Shown here one piece after another: positions 17,977 to 26,754 of a stretch of 64,000 bases of DNA. Made by a program: the position numbers and the translations under genes. The notes under the pieces were generated by a model that was not told the DNA's origin, ran no database searches, and worked only from the letters and a program-made list of their open reading frames with translations. The DNA comes from Algoriphagus vanfongensis DSM 17529 (GTDB lineage: Bacteria > Bacteroidota > Bacteroidia > Cytophagales > Cyclobacteriaceae): the NCBI RefSeq assembly GCF_000429465.1, contig NZ_AUBX01000017.1, forward strand, positions 62,001 to 126,000. The letters are read 5' to 3'. Every line of letters starts with the position of its first letter. Within the stretch, counting starts at the first letter, position 1.

Positions 17977-19011
17977 TTTGGGATTATAACCTTTCGAAAA
18001 CATGAATTCTTTAAAGCCTTGATTATTAAAAGCAGGACCCCCAACCTGCATTAATTGAGCCTGAGGTTTAGAGTTTATTTCAATAACCTTAAGCCCATTT
18101 GTAGTGAATGCTAGATCCAAGCCTGCAAATTCTATAAAGTCTAAAGCATCCACTATTTTTTGGATATCTGCTTTCGTTTTATCCCAGTTTGGGACAGTTA
18201 TACCTTCAATTAATGCTTCTGATTCCATATGTCTGTCATACCATCCAATATGGGAAGGATTGACATAAGAACAAGCCTTTGAAAATCTTCCTGATTTTAA
18301 ATCTATGCTACATGCAAGGCCTCCCCTGGAAATATTATCCACGGATTTGGTGAGTGAGTTCCCAAACCTATGAGCGATCATCAGAATCTCATTTTTTCCT
18401 GTTTTATTTTTAAAAAAAACCACCCTGAAAGTGTTCAGTGAGCCTGAATGAATAGCCTTGATATAGGCTTCATTTTCCAAATAATTATTGATTACATGGT
18501 CTCCTTTTTTAATTTTTTGAATCCCTTCGAGCAAATTTTCTCTTCCGACTATTAAGATGTTTTTGCCGCCATAATCGGAAGCAGGTTTGATAATGATTTT
18601 ATCATGTACTTCAAGAGCGTTCTTCAAAAGGTCTTCCGAATTGCTTTGTAAGGTGTTTCCTCCTCTGGTAAATTTTGGGACTCCCTTAGAAACAAAAGCA
18701 AAAAAATCAGGTAGGAATTCGGGCATCCCTTGGAGAATAATTGGCAAGAATGCTTTATTGTCTATCAGTTGGGAAGTTACTCCATTTAGATGATTAAGAA
18801 TTTTATAATCCCTTTGATTCAGAAATGCATCAAATCCAAATCTATCGAAATCGTAAATAATGGAATCACTGGGGTAAAACCCATTTTCAATAAGCAGTTT
18901 TTCGTTTTTACTTTTTAATCCTGTGTAATGATCATAGCGATGCCAATTCTTGTAATGCTTATGCCGGTTCCAAGAGACCAGTAATTTTCTGACCAAGTTT
19001 TTGAGTGACAT
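17965..19011 (-). CDS. Sugar-transfer-associated ATP-grasp ligase
   Basis: A 348-residue protein resembling the PF14397 'sugar-transfer associated ATP-grasp' family. The nucleotide loop is KIIIKPASDYGGKNI (about residues 138-152). The Mg-ligand region is FAGLDLAFTTNGLKVIEINS (about 305-324), with the E-x-N pair intact. Members sit in exopolysaccharide loci and are thought to join a carboxylate to an amine on a sugar or carrier, but few have been assayed. It is divergently transcribed from the BKACE gene across a 128-base A+T-rich spacer. Base composition is visibly lower in G+C than in the GMC gene next door. Confidence 0.85.
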   Translation of the reverse strand: MSLKNLVRKLLVSWNRHKHYKNWHRYDHYTGLKSKNEKLLIENGFYPSDSIIYDFDRFGFDAFLNQRDYKILNHLNGVTSQLIDNKAFLPIILQGMPEFLPDFFAFVSKGVPKFTRGGNTLQSNSEDLLKNALEVHDKIIIKPASDYGGKNILIVGRENLLEGIQKIKKGDHVINNYLENEAYIKAIHSGSLNTFRVVFFKNKTGKNEILMIAHRFGNSLTKSVDNISRGGLACSIDLKSGRFSKACSYVNPSHIGWYDRHMESEALIEGITVPNWDKTKADIQKIVDALDFIEFAGLDLAFTTNGLKVIEINSKPQAQLMQVGGPAFNNQGFKEFMFSKGYNPKGKS

Positions 19012-19083
19012 TTTTAGAAAGTTTTATAGTGGCCAAAATTTAGCTAAAATCACTTTTGAATATTAAAAATTGAATTTCATCAT

Positions 19084-19140
19084 TAAATTTGGTATTTATA
19101 TACCAATGATTCAAAAATTTTTAACACTCTAGATATACCA
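19084..19140 (+). promoter_or_regulatory. Candidate promoter/operator of the glycan-island plus-strand genes
   Basis: A TAAATTTG -7-like box (19084-19091) matches the Bacteroidota TAnnTTTG consensus. The nearest TTTG (19055-19058) is 25 bases upstream, slightly too far. Overlapping it is an interrupted palindrome GGTAT-TTAT-ATACC (19091-19104). The word ATATACCA recurs at 19098-19105 and 19133-19140, the second copy touching the start codon. This may be an operator, but it rests on pattern only. Confidence 0.35.
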
Positions 19141-20003
19141 TGAATAATAAGGTTTTGGTGAATTTTTGTCCAACAGGGATGATCCCTCAAAAGGGTCAAA
19201 CTCCTTTTGTTCCTATTTCACCTCAAGAAATTATTGAACAAACCCATGAGGCCTATGAATTGGGAATTACCATTGCCCATCTTCATGCAAGAGAAAAGAA
19301 TGGTGTACCCACGTATAAAAAATCTATTTACCAAGAGATTTTTGAAGGGGTAAGGAAATACTGCCCGGATTTGATCATTTGTGGGAGTACCTCTGGTAGA
19401 AATTTTCCGGAATTTGAAAAAAGGTCAGAAGTAATTGAGTTAAAACCTGATATGTGTTCACTGACTCTTTCTTCACTTAACTTTTTGAGACAGGCGTCTG
19501 TCAATGCCCCTGAGATGATTATTTCTCTCGCGGAAAAAATGAATTCCTATGGAGTAGTTCCAGAATTAGAAGCCTTTGATTTAGGAATGATAAACTATGG
19601 GAACTACTTAATAAAAAAGAAGGTGATCCAAGGGCCTATTTATTGGAATTTGCTGTTTGGTAATATCGCTGGATACCAGGCAAGCCTAGCTCATATTGGT
19701 CAAGCCATTCAAGAAATATCTCAAGACAATTGGATCACTCTTGCTGGTCTGGGAGAGTATCAATTGCAAGTTAATTCAATAGCCATTGCAATGGGTTATG
19801 GTGTGAGAATAGGGTTGGAGGATAATATTTATTGGGATTCAAAAAAATCAAGACTTTGTTCCAATGTAGAATTGGTAAAACGAATTCATGATTTAATTGA
19901 AATGAATGGGAAAGAATTTCTGAAACCTAAAGAAATGGGGGAATTGGGGTTCTATAATTCAAACAGACTTGCAGCAAAATCGCAGGTCTTACAGTCCAAT
20001 TAA
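19140..20003 (+). CDS. BKACE-family (3-keto-5-aminohexanoate cleavage-type) enzyme
   Basis: A 287-residue TIM-barrel enzyme of the PF05853 family. The zinc ligands HLHAR (H47, H49) and the RIGLEDN motif (223-229) are present, as is TPFVPISPQEI near the N-terminus. Family members condense a beta-keto acid with acetyl-CoA to give acetoacetate and a new acyl-CoA. Here no lysine-fermentation genes are near. The gene is the first of a run with a glycosyltransferase, an acyltransferase and an ATP-grasp enzyme, so it probably makes or processes an unusual acyl group. The exact substrate is unknown. G+C is markedly low (28% in one hand-counted row). Confidence 0.88.
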   Translation: MNNKVLVNFCPTGMIPQKGQTPFVPISPQEIIEQTHEAYELGITIAHLHAREKNGVPTYKKSIYQEIFEGVRKYCPDLIICGSTSGRNFPEFEKRSEVIELKPDMCSLTLSSLNFLRQASVNAPEMIISLAEKMNSYGVVPELEAFDLGMINYGNYLIKKKVIQGPIYWNLLFGNIAGYQASLAHIGQAIQEISQDNWITLAGLGEYQLQVNSIAIAMGYGVRIGLEDNIYWDSKKSRLCSNVELVKRIHDLIEMNGKEFLKPKEMGELGFYNSNRLAAKSQVLQSN

Positions 20004-20012
20004 ATTCAGGCA

Positions 20013-20861
20013 ATGAATTCCCAGCAAGGACAACAGCCTCCGGGCTCAAATACACCTCTTGTCAGTGTCTGTGTACCCACTTTCCAACATGAAGATTTTA
20101 TCGCTGAATGTCTTGAAAGTATTATTTCCCAGAAAACGGATTTTCCATTCGAAATCCTTGTAGGTGAGGATGCCAGTACTGATAAAACTCGGGAAATTGT
20201 TACTGAGTTTGCTGAAAAATACCCCATGAAAATCCGACTCTTTTTAAGGAAGGAAGAAGAGAAGGCAATCATGTATGGACGTAGGGCGGGCAGATTCAAT
20301 CATTTAGGTCTCTATAAAGATGCCCTGGGTAAATATATCTGTATATGTGATGGAGATGATTATTGGTTAGATCCTTATAAACTTCAAAAGCAGGTAGAAC
20401 TATTGGAGGAAAATGGCGATTGCTCTATTTGTATTACCAATACAGTTCTCGATCAACAACCCGGAAAAAAACCACCTGGAGTTCCAGAAGGTTTCAAAAT
20501 TTTCAACAAAGGAGATTTGAAAAAATCTTTTTACATGGGGCATATCTCCAGTTGGATGATTCGAAATAGAATGGATGAATTATTGAAAAATCCAATAGTC
20601 CAAAAGCCAATCCCCTTGGATCAGGTACTTTTTTCTTTTTACAAAAAGAAAGGAAACCTCATTTATTTGCCTGATACCACAAGCTTTTATCGCTATAATC
20701 CAAATGGCTTATACTTAAGTAAGTCTAAGAAAAAGAACCATCAGGCACAACTTAGGAACAATTGGTTTTTGTTTCGGTACATTCATCATGATCCTGTTCT
20801 TTTCACGCGGTCTGTTGTCTATTCCTTGAAAAGATTTTACGCTAATTTTCTCTTAAAATAA
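20013..20861 (+). CDS. Family 2 glycosyltransferase
   Basis: A 282-residue GT-A enzyme. The N-terminal fold starts at VSVCVPTFQHEDFIAECLES (about 18-37), GEDASTDKT lies at 51-59, and the metal/nucleotide motif CDGDDYWL at 112-119. The C-terminal half carries an SSWMIRN acceptor-loop type region, as in pyranose GT2 enzymes. No transmembrane helix is evident, so it works at the cytosolic face. It lies 9 bases after the BKACE gene, in the same operon. Donor and acceptor cannot be predicted. Confidence 0.92.
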   Translation: MNSQQGQQPPGSNTPLVSVCVPTFQHEDFIAECLESIISQKTDFPFEILVGEDASTDKTREIVTEFAEKYPMKIRLFLRKEEEKAIMYGRRAGRFNHLGLYKDALGKYICICDGDDYWLDPYKLQKQVELLEENGDCSICITNTVLDQQPGKKPPGVPEGFKIFNKGDLKKSFYMGHISSWMIRNRMDELLKNPIVQKPIPLDQVLFSFYKKKGNLIYLPDTTSFYRYNPNGLYLSKSKKKNHQAQLRNNWFLFRYIHHDPVLFTRSVVYSLKRFYANFLLK

Positions 20862-20887
20862 GATTTTCGATAGCAGTTATCTCACCT

Positions 20888-21592
20888 ATGAAAGAAGACA
20901 AAATGATACTTTTGGGCCATAGTGACGGCGGAGTTGCAGTGGTCATGGATTTAGCCTCTGAGCTTTTGGGTATCAATCAATATGATATTGTGAAGAATGT
21001 TGATAGACCTGACTGCGTCATTTCAAGCAGATATTCCGCCTCTCATTTTTTTGAAAAGGAATATATGTTTTCCCAAAATCTGATTTTACCTGTACAGTTT
21101 GGAGTTCATCATTCAAATGTCAAGTATTTACTTTATCATTTTTTTAGAAAAACACATGGCATTGGCAATACTAGGTACGCGGATATAATTCATTCCAGTA
21201 CTACCTATTTTGGTCCAAGTTCTGTCCATGCAGGGGGAATTTTGATAGAACCCATGGCTCTAGTATCATCGATGTGCCAAATAGGGTTTGGGGTTACAAT
21301 TAAAAGATCGGCTTCTGTTGGTCACCATGCAGTTCTTGGTGATTTTGTAAATATCAATCCAGGAGCTGTTTTGTCAGGTTTTGTGAATATTGGAATGGGG
21401 ACAGAAATAGGGACAGGGGTAACTATATCAAATAATGTCAGTGTCGGGAAAAGATGCCTAATTGGGGCTGGAAGCGTAGTTACTAGGGATATTCCAGATG
21501 GAGTAATCGCCTATGGAAACCCCTGTAAAGTTATTCGTGAGAATGAAAGATGGAATGGAGTAGTACTTGAACCTGATTTTTCATTAGGATGA
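20888..21592 (+). CDS. NeuD/hexapeptide-type acyltransferase
   Basis: A 234-residue protein with a short N-terminal nucleotide-binding-like half (ILLGHSDGGVAVVMDLA) and a C-terminal left-handed beta-helix (about residues 120-215). The end GSVVTRDIPDGVIAYGNPCK is the signature of sugar O/N-acyltransferases of the NeuD/LbH class. It probably transfers an acyl group from acyl-CoA onto a sugar amine or hydroxyl. A second ATG five codons later (20903) is also possible. Its stop overlaps the following ATP-grasp start (ATGA), showing tight coupling. Confidence 0.88.
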   Translation: MKEDKMILLGHSDGGVAVVMDLASELLGINQYDIVKNVDRPDCVISSRYSASHFFEKEYMFSQNLILPVQFGVHHSNVKYLLYHFFRKTHGIGNTRYADIIHSSTTYFGPSSVHAGGILIEPMALVSSMCQIGFGVTIKRSASVGHHAVLGDFVNINPGAVLSGFVNIGMGTEIGTGVTISNNVSVGKRCLIGAGSVVTRDIPDGVIAYGNPCKVIRENERWNGVVLEPDFSLG

Positions 21593-22653
21593 ATGTTCTA
21601 TTAACAAGTGTAGGTAGAAGAAACTACCTCGTGGACTATTTTAAAGAAGCGGTTTTGCCTTATAATGGAAAGGTCTATGCTGTCAATAGCCACTCGAATT
21701 CACCTGCTCTTTATGTAGCAGATGGTATGGATATAGCACCTCCTATTATTTCTGAGGATTATATTCCTTTCCTGAAACAGTTCTGTTTAGAAAGAGAGAT
21801 TCAGCTAATTGTTCCACTTCTTGATTTAGAGTTGCCTGTATTGGCTAGAGCAAAAGAGGAGTTTTTAGAATTAGGTATTTATGTTTTTGTATCCAGCCTT
21901 GAGTTAGCTCTTCTTTCCAATGATAAATTCAAAACTTATCAGTTCCTGGAAGAGTTTGGATTTCAGACCGTTCCACTGTTTTTATCTCAGGGGCAGTTTT
22001 ATGCGGCAAAATTAGCAGGCTCCATTGATTTTCCAGTAGTGATAAAACCCAGATGGGGGATGGGATCTATTGGTGTCTATGTTGCCGAAAATGAGGAAGA
22101 ACTCAGTTTTTATTATAATAAACTTAGAAAGGAAGTTGAAAGCTCTATTCTAAGGTTTGAAAGTAGCCAAGATATTGAAGGGGCTATTTTGATCATGGAA
22201 AAATTGTCCGGCGAAGAATATATGCTGGATATCATCAACGATTTAGAAGGGAATCACCAAACAACAGTAGTCAATAGAAAAATCCTAAGAAAAGGAGGGG
22301 AGACAGAAGGTGCTGAGACTGTTGATAATCCTCAATTGAGAATATTAGGTAGAAGAATAGCTTCATTGACGCGACATTCCTTCGTGATTGATGCGGATGT
22401 TTTTGTCAATGAAGGTGGGATTTTTGTGTTGGAATTTAATCCAAGGTTTAGTGGGGGATATCCATTTTCACACCTTTCTGGAGTTCATTTGCCAAAGGCA
22501 ATGATTAAGTGGTTGAAACAAGAAAATTTTGATCCTAAAGAGTTTCTAAGTCCTACAATAGGAACTGTTTCCTTAAAAGGTATATCCATGATTTCTGCAA
22601 ACAAAAAGGAAACTCAAAGGTTGGACTCAATAAAAGGCCAAACTGTTTTGTAG
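21589..22653 (+). CDS. CarB/PylC-like ATP-grasp ligase
   Basis: A 354-residue ATP-grasp enzyme. The N-terminal pre-grasp domain opens MNVLLTSVGRRNYLVDYF. The ATP lysine is in VVIKPRWGMGSIG (K153), and the metal ligands are in VLEFNPRFSGGYP (E282, N284). It resembles the carbamoyl-phosphate-synthase-like ATP-grasp proteins of polysaccharide and small-peptide loci and should join a carboxyl-phosphate to an amine. The last 13 residues are encoded by bases that are the antisense of the next gene's C-terminus (40-base convergent overlap), so this tail may be acquired rather than ancestral. It is the last gene of the island. Confidence 0.88.
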   Translation: MNVLLTSVGRRNYLVDYFKEAVLPYNGKVYAVNSHSNSPALYVADGMDIAPPIISEDYIPFLKQFCLEREIQLIVPLLDLELPVLARAKEEFLELGIYVFVSSLELALLSNDKFKTYQFLEEFGFQTVPLFLSQGQFYAAKLAGSIDFPVVIKPRWGMGSIGVYVAENEEELSFYYNKLRKEVESSILRFESSQDIEGAILIMEKLSGEEYMLDIINDLEGNHQTTVVNRKILRKGGETEGAETVDNPQLRILGRRIASLTRHSFVIDADVFVNEGGIFVLEFNPRFSGGYPFSHLSGVHLPKAMIKWLKQENFDPKEFLSPTIGTVSLKGISMISANKKETQRLDSIKGQTVL

Positions 22654-23297
22654 ACAATTTTATGTCCCTCCTCCGTAGGATGGATGCCATCTGGCAAATT
22701 TAAATCTGGATCTCCGGCCACTCCTTCCAGCAGAAAAGGAATCAAAGTTACCTCTTTTTCTTGAGCTACCTTGGGGTAAATTTCCTTGAATTCGTCGGTG
22801 TATTCCTGCCCCATATTGGGCGGAATCTGCATGCCTGCCAAGATGATTTTGGTATCTGGGAATTTCGCTCTGACCTTATCGATGATTTTCTCCAAGTTGC
22901 TTTTGGTCTCGCTGAGCTGGATTCCTCTAAGACCGTCGTTTCCGCCCAGTTCCAAAACAAAAATTTCCGGCTGCTCTTCCAGAAACCAATCCAGCCGACT
23001 CAAACCGCCGGCGGTAGTTTCCCCACTTAGTCCGCCATTGATGACCCGGTAGTCAAGTCCGAGACTGTCGATCTTGTCCTGAATCAATCCAGAAAATGAA
23101 ACTTCCTGATCGATCCCGTATCCAGCCGTCAGACTGTTGCCAAAGAAAAGAATTGTTTGCTTTTTCTCTGTGGAGGATTCTACTTCTGAATGGGTTTCTA
23201 CTTGAGCGCTTTCTTCCTTCTTGGATTCAGAGCAGGAGAAAGTGAGGATTCCAATCAGAACTAATAAGAGGGATATGGATATTCGAGCCTTGTTCAT
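22614..23297 (-). CDS. tesA: TesA-like SGNH/GDSL esterase lipoprotein
   Basis: A 227-residue arylesterase/lysophospholipase-like hydrolase. I chose the ATG at 23297, which opens a lipoprotein signal ending LTFSC (C22). SGNH blocks are GNSLTAGYG (catalytic Ser), LGGNDGL (oxyanion Asn), and PDGIHPTEEGH (Asp and His). It is divergent from an ABC ATPase and FtsX-like permease resembling YbbA and YbbP, the same arrangement found in E. coli. There TesA is a soluble periplasmic protein; here it is apparently lipid-anchored. It acts on esters or lipids at the envelope. Confidence 0.9.
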   Translation of the reverse strand: MNKARISISLLLVLIGILTFSCSESKKEESAQVETHSEVESSTEKKQTILFFGNSLTAGYGIDQEVSFSGLIQDKIDSLGLDYRVINGGLSGETTAGGLSRLDWFLEEQPEIFVLELGGNDGLRGIQLSETKSNLEKIIDKVRAKFPDTKIILAGMQIPPNMGQEYTDEFKEIYPKVAQEKEVTLIPFLLEGVAGDPDLNLPDGIHPTEEGHKIVYKTVWPFIESNL

Positions 23298-23510
23298 AGT
23301 TTGAGATTCTACCACTAATTAATGGATTTCGCAGGAAAAAGTTCGGAATAGGCTTGAAAATCAATCTTCATTCTAGCTCAAACTCGATTTTTTGACTGAT
23401 GGATCAATGTTCTGAAGTTTTCCTTCTATTTTCGACATATGCATGTGGTTTTCTAACCAATACATTTCCAACTCGTTTGTACTTCCTAATACTTGTCAAA
23501 ATATCACTCG

Positions 23511-24188
23511 ATGAATATACTTTCTATCCAAAATCTCAGTAAAACTTACCAAAGCGGAAGCAGGAAGCTGACTGTCTTGGACTCCGTCAATTTTGACATC
23601 ATAGCAGGAGAAACCATTTCCATCGTAGGGCCTTCGGGAAGCGGTAAAACTACCTTGCTAGGACTGTGTGCTGGTTTGGACTCGGCCAGTACGGGTTCAG
23701 TGACGCTAAATGGAGAGAACCTCCAAAGCCTCAATGAGGATCAGCGAGCCAAAGTCAGAAATCAACATGTTGGATTTATTTTTCAGAATTTCCAACTGCT
23801 TCCAACACTGACAGCATTGGAAAATGTCATGGTCCCTTTGGAACTGAAAAAGAGAAAAGATGCGCGCAAGAAAGCCCAAGAATTGTTGGAAAAGGTAGGC
23901 TTGGGAGACCGAGCTACACACTACCCGACTCAGCTTTCTGGAGGAGAGCAGCAGCGGGTTTCTATAGCCAGAGCTTTCGCCAACGAACCCAAAATCTTAT
24001 TTGCTGATGAGCCTACGGGCAACTTGGATACAGAAACCGGTGAAATGATCGAGAAGTTGATTTTTGATCTAAACAAAGAAGAAGGAACAACCTTGGTACT
24101 CGTGACGCATGATCTCGAACTAGCTGCCAAAACCCAGCGAATCATCCATATCAAAGGTGGAAAAATACAGGAGGAAGCCCATGCCTGA
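23511..24188 (+). CDS. ybbA: YbbA/LolD-like ABC transporter ATPase
   Basis: A 225-residue ABC ATPase of the MacB/LolD class. Walker A is GPSGSGKT (residues 40-47), the ABC signature LSGGEQQR (142-149), and Walker B LFADEP (163-168). I chose the ATG at 23511; an in-frame TTG six codons earlier is less likely. The stop overlaps the start of the FtsX-like permease by 8 bases, and a purine-rich GGAGGAAG precedes that start, so the pair is translation-coupled. Divergence from tesA points to the YbbAP-TesA system rather than lipoprotein sorting. Confidence 0.93.
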   Translation: MNILSIQNLSKTYQSGSRKLTVLDSVNFDIIAGETISIVGPSGSGKTTLLGLCAGLDSASTGSVTLNGENLQSLNEDQRAKVRNQHVGFIFQNFQLLPTLTALENVMVPLELKKRKDARKKAQELLEKVGLGDRATHYPTQLSGGEQQRVSIARAFANEPKILFADEPTGNLDTETGEMIEKLIFDLNKEEGTTLVLVTHDLELAAKTQRIIHIKGGKIQEEAHA

Positions 24189-26706
24189 TTTGTCCTGGAT
24201 CATCAAAATGGCTTTTCGGGATTTCCGAAAAAACATTTCAAGACTTTTGCTTTTTGTTTCCTCCATCGTGGTGGGAATTGCCGCTCTGGTGGCGATCAGT
24301 TCTTTTGGTGAAAACCTGACTGCAGACATTGACAACCAAGCGAAAGAGCTATTGGGGGCTGATTTGGTTTTGGAAAACAGGAATCCTATAGGAGATCAGC
24401 CGATCGATTCCTTGGCTTTGCAGACAGCTTCTGAAGTCAACTTTGCCAGTATGGTTGCCTTCCCTCAGACTGGAGCGAGTCGATTGACGCAAGTTCGGGC
24501 TTTGGAAGGAGGGTTCCCATTTTATGGTATTTTAGAGACGATCCCAGTGGCTGGAGTTGAGGACTTTCGAAGTGGAGGGAAAAAAGCATTGGTCGAAAAG
24601 ACCTTGATGGCACAGTTCAATGCAGAAGTGGGCGACCAGATCAAAGTCGGAGAGGTAGAGTTTGAAGTCGTCGGAGAGCTACAGAAAGTCCCAGGTCAGA
24701 CCGGAATCACGGCTACGGTTGCTCCGGCGGTGTATATCCCAATGGCTTATTTGGAAGAAACAGGCTTGGTCCAGTACGGAAGCCGTGTGGAGTACAATCG
24801 CTATTTCCAGTTTGCCGAAGGGACGGATGTAGAGGCTTTGATTGAGCCATTTGAAGATCAGTGGGAGGTGGACCGGGTCGATGCCGACACAGTGGAGGAC
24901 CGAAAGCGATCCACGGGACGCTCGTTTGGCAATATGTCCAGTTTCCTCAGCTTGGTCGCATTTATTGCTTTGCTATTGGGATGTGTGGGAGTAGCCTCCG
25001 CAGTCAATGTATTTGTGAAAGAGAAATTAGCTTCGGTGGCGGTTTTGAGATGTTTGGGAGTTTCGTCTCGGGATGTCTTATTTATTTACCTGACCGAAAT
25101 TAAGATCATGGGCTTGGTCGGAGCAATACTGGGCGCTACGCTGGGTACATTGCTCCAGTTTGTATTGCCGGTTGTTTTTGCCGACTTTTTGCCAGTTGAG
25201 GTGACGATAGGAGTATCTTGGCTTTCGGTAGGCTTTGGTATTGTCACAGGACTTTTTGTTTCGGTACTCTTTGCTCTTTTGCCTTTGCTTAAAGTTAGGA
25301 ATGTCTCTCCAATGGCTACATTGAGACCTGAGACTGCCGATTCTACCCTTCTGAAAGATCCATTGAGATGGTTGGTGATTGTGGGGATTTTGCTGTTTAT
25401 CTGGGGATTTAGTTTCTACCTACTGGATTCTCCGATGTTGGCATTAGGTTTTACAGGGTTTGTGGTTTTTGCCTTCGGAATTCTTTGGAGCGTTGGCCAA
25501 TTGATCATGTGGGCGGTTCGGAAATTTCTACCTATTTCCCTGCGCTATACCATGAGACAGGCTCTTGCTAATCTCTATCGACCCAACAATCAAACAATAT
25601 CACTCATAGCGACAATAGGACTAGGGACGGCGATGATTTCTACCTTGTTTTTCCTCCAAAATCAACTACTCGAAGAAGCGCGATTTGCAGATAAAGAGGA
25701 TCAGCCCAATATGCTGATGTTTGATATTCAGACTGCTCAACTGGAAGATGTCAAAGCAAAAATTTCTGGGAGAGAACTTCCAATCATGCAGGAAGTACCT
25801 ATCGTGACCATGCAGCTCAATGAGATCAACGGGATAGACAAGCAAGCGAATGAAGAATTGCCAGAAGAGGAGGATTACAGTAGATGGCTCTACAATCGGG
25901 AGTTTCGTGTTACTTACCGGGATACTTTGATTTCTTCCGAAACTTTGACCGATGGAGAATTGATCCCGGTTGGAGCTCGTGGAGACTCGATCTTTGTAAG
26001 TTTTGAGAAAGGATTTGCAGAAGGAAATGGACTCAAGCTGGGAGATGCGGTGGAGTTCAACGTGCAGGGAAGGCCGATCATGACCTATATTGGAAGTTTC
26101 AGAGATGTGAAATTCAATCAGGTTTCGACGAATTTTTTGGTTTTATTTCCTGAGAAAGTTCTGGATCAGGCTCCCAAGTTTCATGTCCTGATCACGAAAA
26201 CCAAAAACGATAGAGAGGCGGCTGATTTGCAGTCAGAAGTGGTAAGGGCGTTCCCGAATATTTCTGTGATCAATCTCGGAACCATCGTGGAGACACTGGA
26301 AGATATCATGGGCAAAATCAGCTTTGTGATTCAGTTTATGGCCTTTTTTAGTATCGCTACAGGGATTTTGGTTTTGATCAGTTCGCTGATTATCAGTAAG
26401 TATCAGCGGATGCGGGAAAGTATATTGTTGAGAACACTCGGAGCGGACTCAGGGACGGTCAGCAAGATCAATACCTTGGAATACTTCTTTTTGGGCAGTT
26501 TGGCTTCTCTTTCTGGAATACTCTTGTCTTTTGCGGCCACCTATCTTTTGGGAGAATTTGTCTTTGAGATGAACTTTAGCCTCGCTTGGAAAGAGGGACT
26601 GATCATGTATCTCGCAATCACTGGACTGACCATCGTATTAGGCTGGCTGAATGGCCGAAGAATCATCAATCGACCGCCTATGGAGATTTTGAGGGGAAAT
26701 AGCTGA
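24181..26706 (+). CDS. ybbP: YbbP-like FtsX-family ABC permease
   Basis: An 841-residue membrane protein starting at the ATG at 24181, which has a GGAGGAAG ribosome site just upstream; the in-frame ATG 8 codons earlier lies deep in the ATPase gene. An N-terminal helix (about 15-40) precedes a large periplasmic domain. Groups of helices follow near 255-390 and 405-470, a second periplasmic domain near 490-700, and the last three helices near 710-830. Two FtsX cores in one chain is the YbbP-type layout. It probably moves or extracts hydrophobic molecules, powered by the upstream ATPase. Confidence 0.92.
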   Translation: MPDLSWIIKMAFRDFRKNISRLLLFVSSIVVGIAALVAISSFGENLTADIDNQAKELLGADLVLENRNPIGDQPIDSLALQTASEVNFASMVAFPQTGASRLTQVRALEGGFPFYGILETIPVAGVEDFRSGGKKALVEKTLMAQFNAEVGDQIKVGEVEFEVVGELQKVPGQTGITATVAPAVYIPMAYLEETGLVQYGSRVEYNRYFQFAEGTDVEALIEPFEDQWEVDRVDADTVEDRKRSTGRSFGNMSSFLSLVAFIALLLGCVGVASAVNVFVKEKLASVAVLRCLGVSSRDVLFIYLTEIKIMGLVGAILGATLGTLLQFVLPVVFADFLPVEVTIGVSWLSVGFGIVTGLFVSVLFALLPLLKVRNVSPMATLRPETADSTLLKDPLRWLVIVGILLFIWGFSFYLLDSPMLALGFTGFVVFAFGILWSVGQLIMWAVRKFLPISLRYTMRQALANLYRPNNQTISLIATIGLGTAMISTLFFLQNQLLEEARFADKEDQPNMLMFDIQTAQLEDVKAKISGRELPIMQEVPIVTMQLNEINGIDKQANEELPEEEDYSRWLYNREFRVTYRDTLISSETLTDGELIPVGARGDSIFVSFEKGFAEGNGLKLGDAVEFNVQGRPIMTYIGSFRDVKFNQVSTNFLVLFPEKVLDQAPKFHVLITKTKNDREAADLQSEVVRAFPNISVINLGTIVETLEDIMGKISFVIQFMAFFSIATGILVLISSLIISKYQRMRESILLRTLGADSGTVSKINTLEYFFLGSLASLSGILLSFAATYLLGEFVFEMNFSLAWKEGLIMYLAITGLTIVLGWLNGRRIINRPPMEILRGNS

Positions 26707-26754
26707 TTAAAAGACTTAATTCATGATCAAATTCAAAGAATAAAGATGAAATAA

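Noticed and set aside
17783..22653. Phage, IS or integrative element as carrier of the island
   Set aside because: No transposase, integrase, terminal inverted repeat, target duplication or tRNA was seen at either edge.
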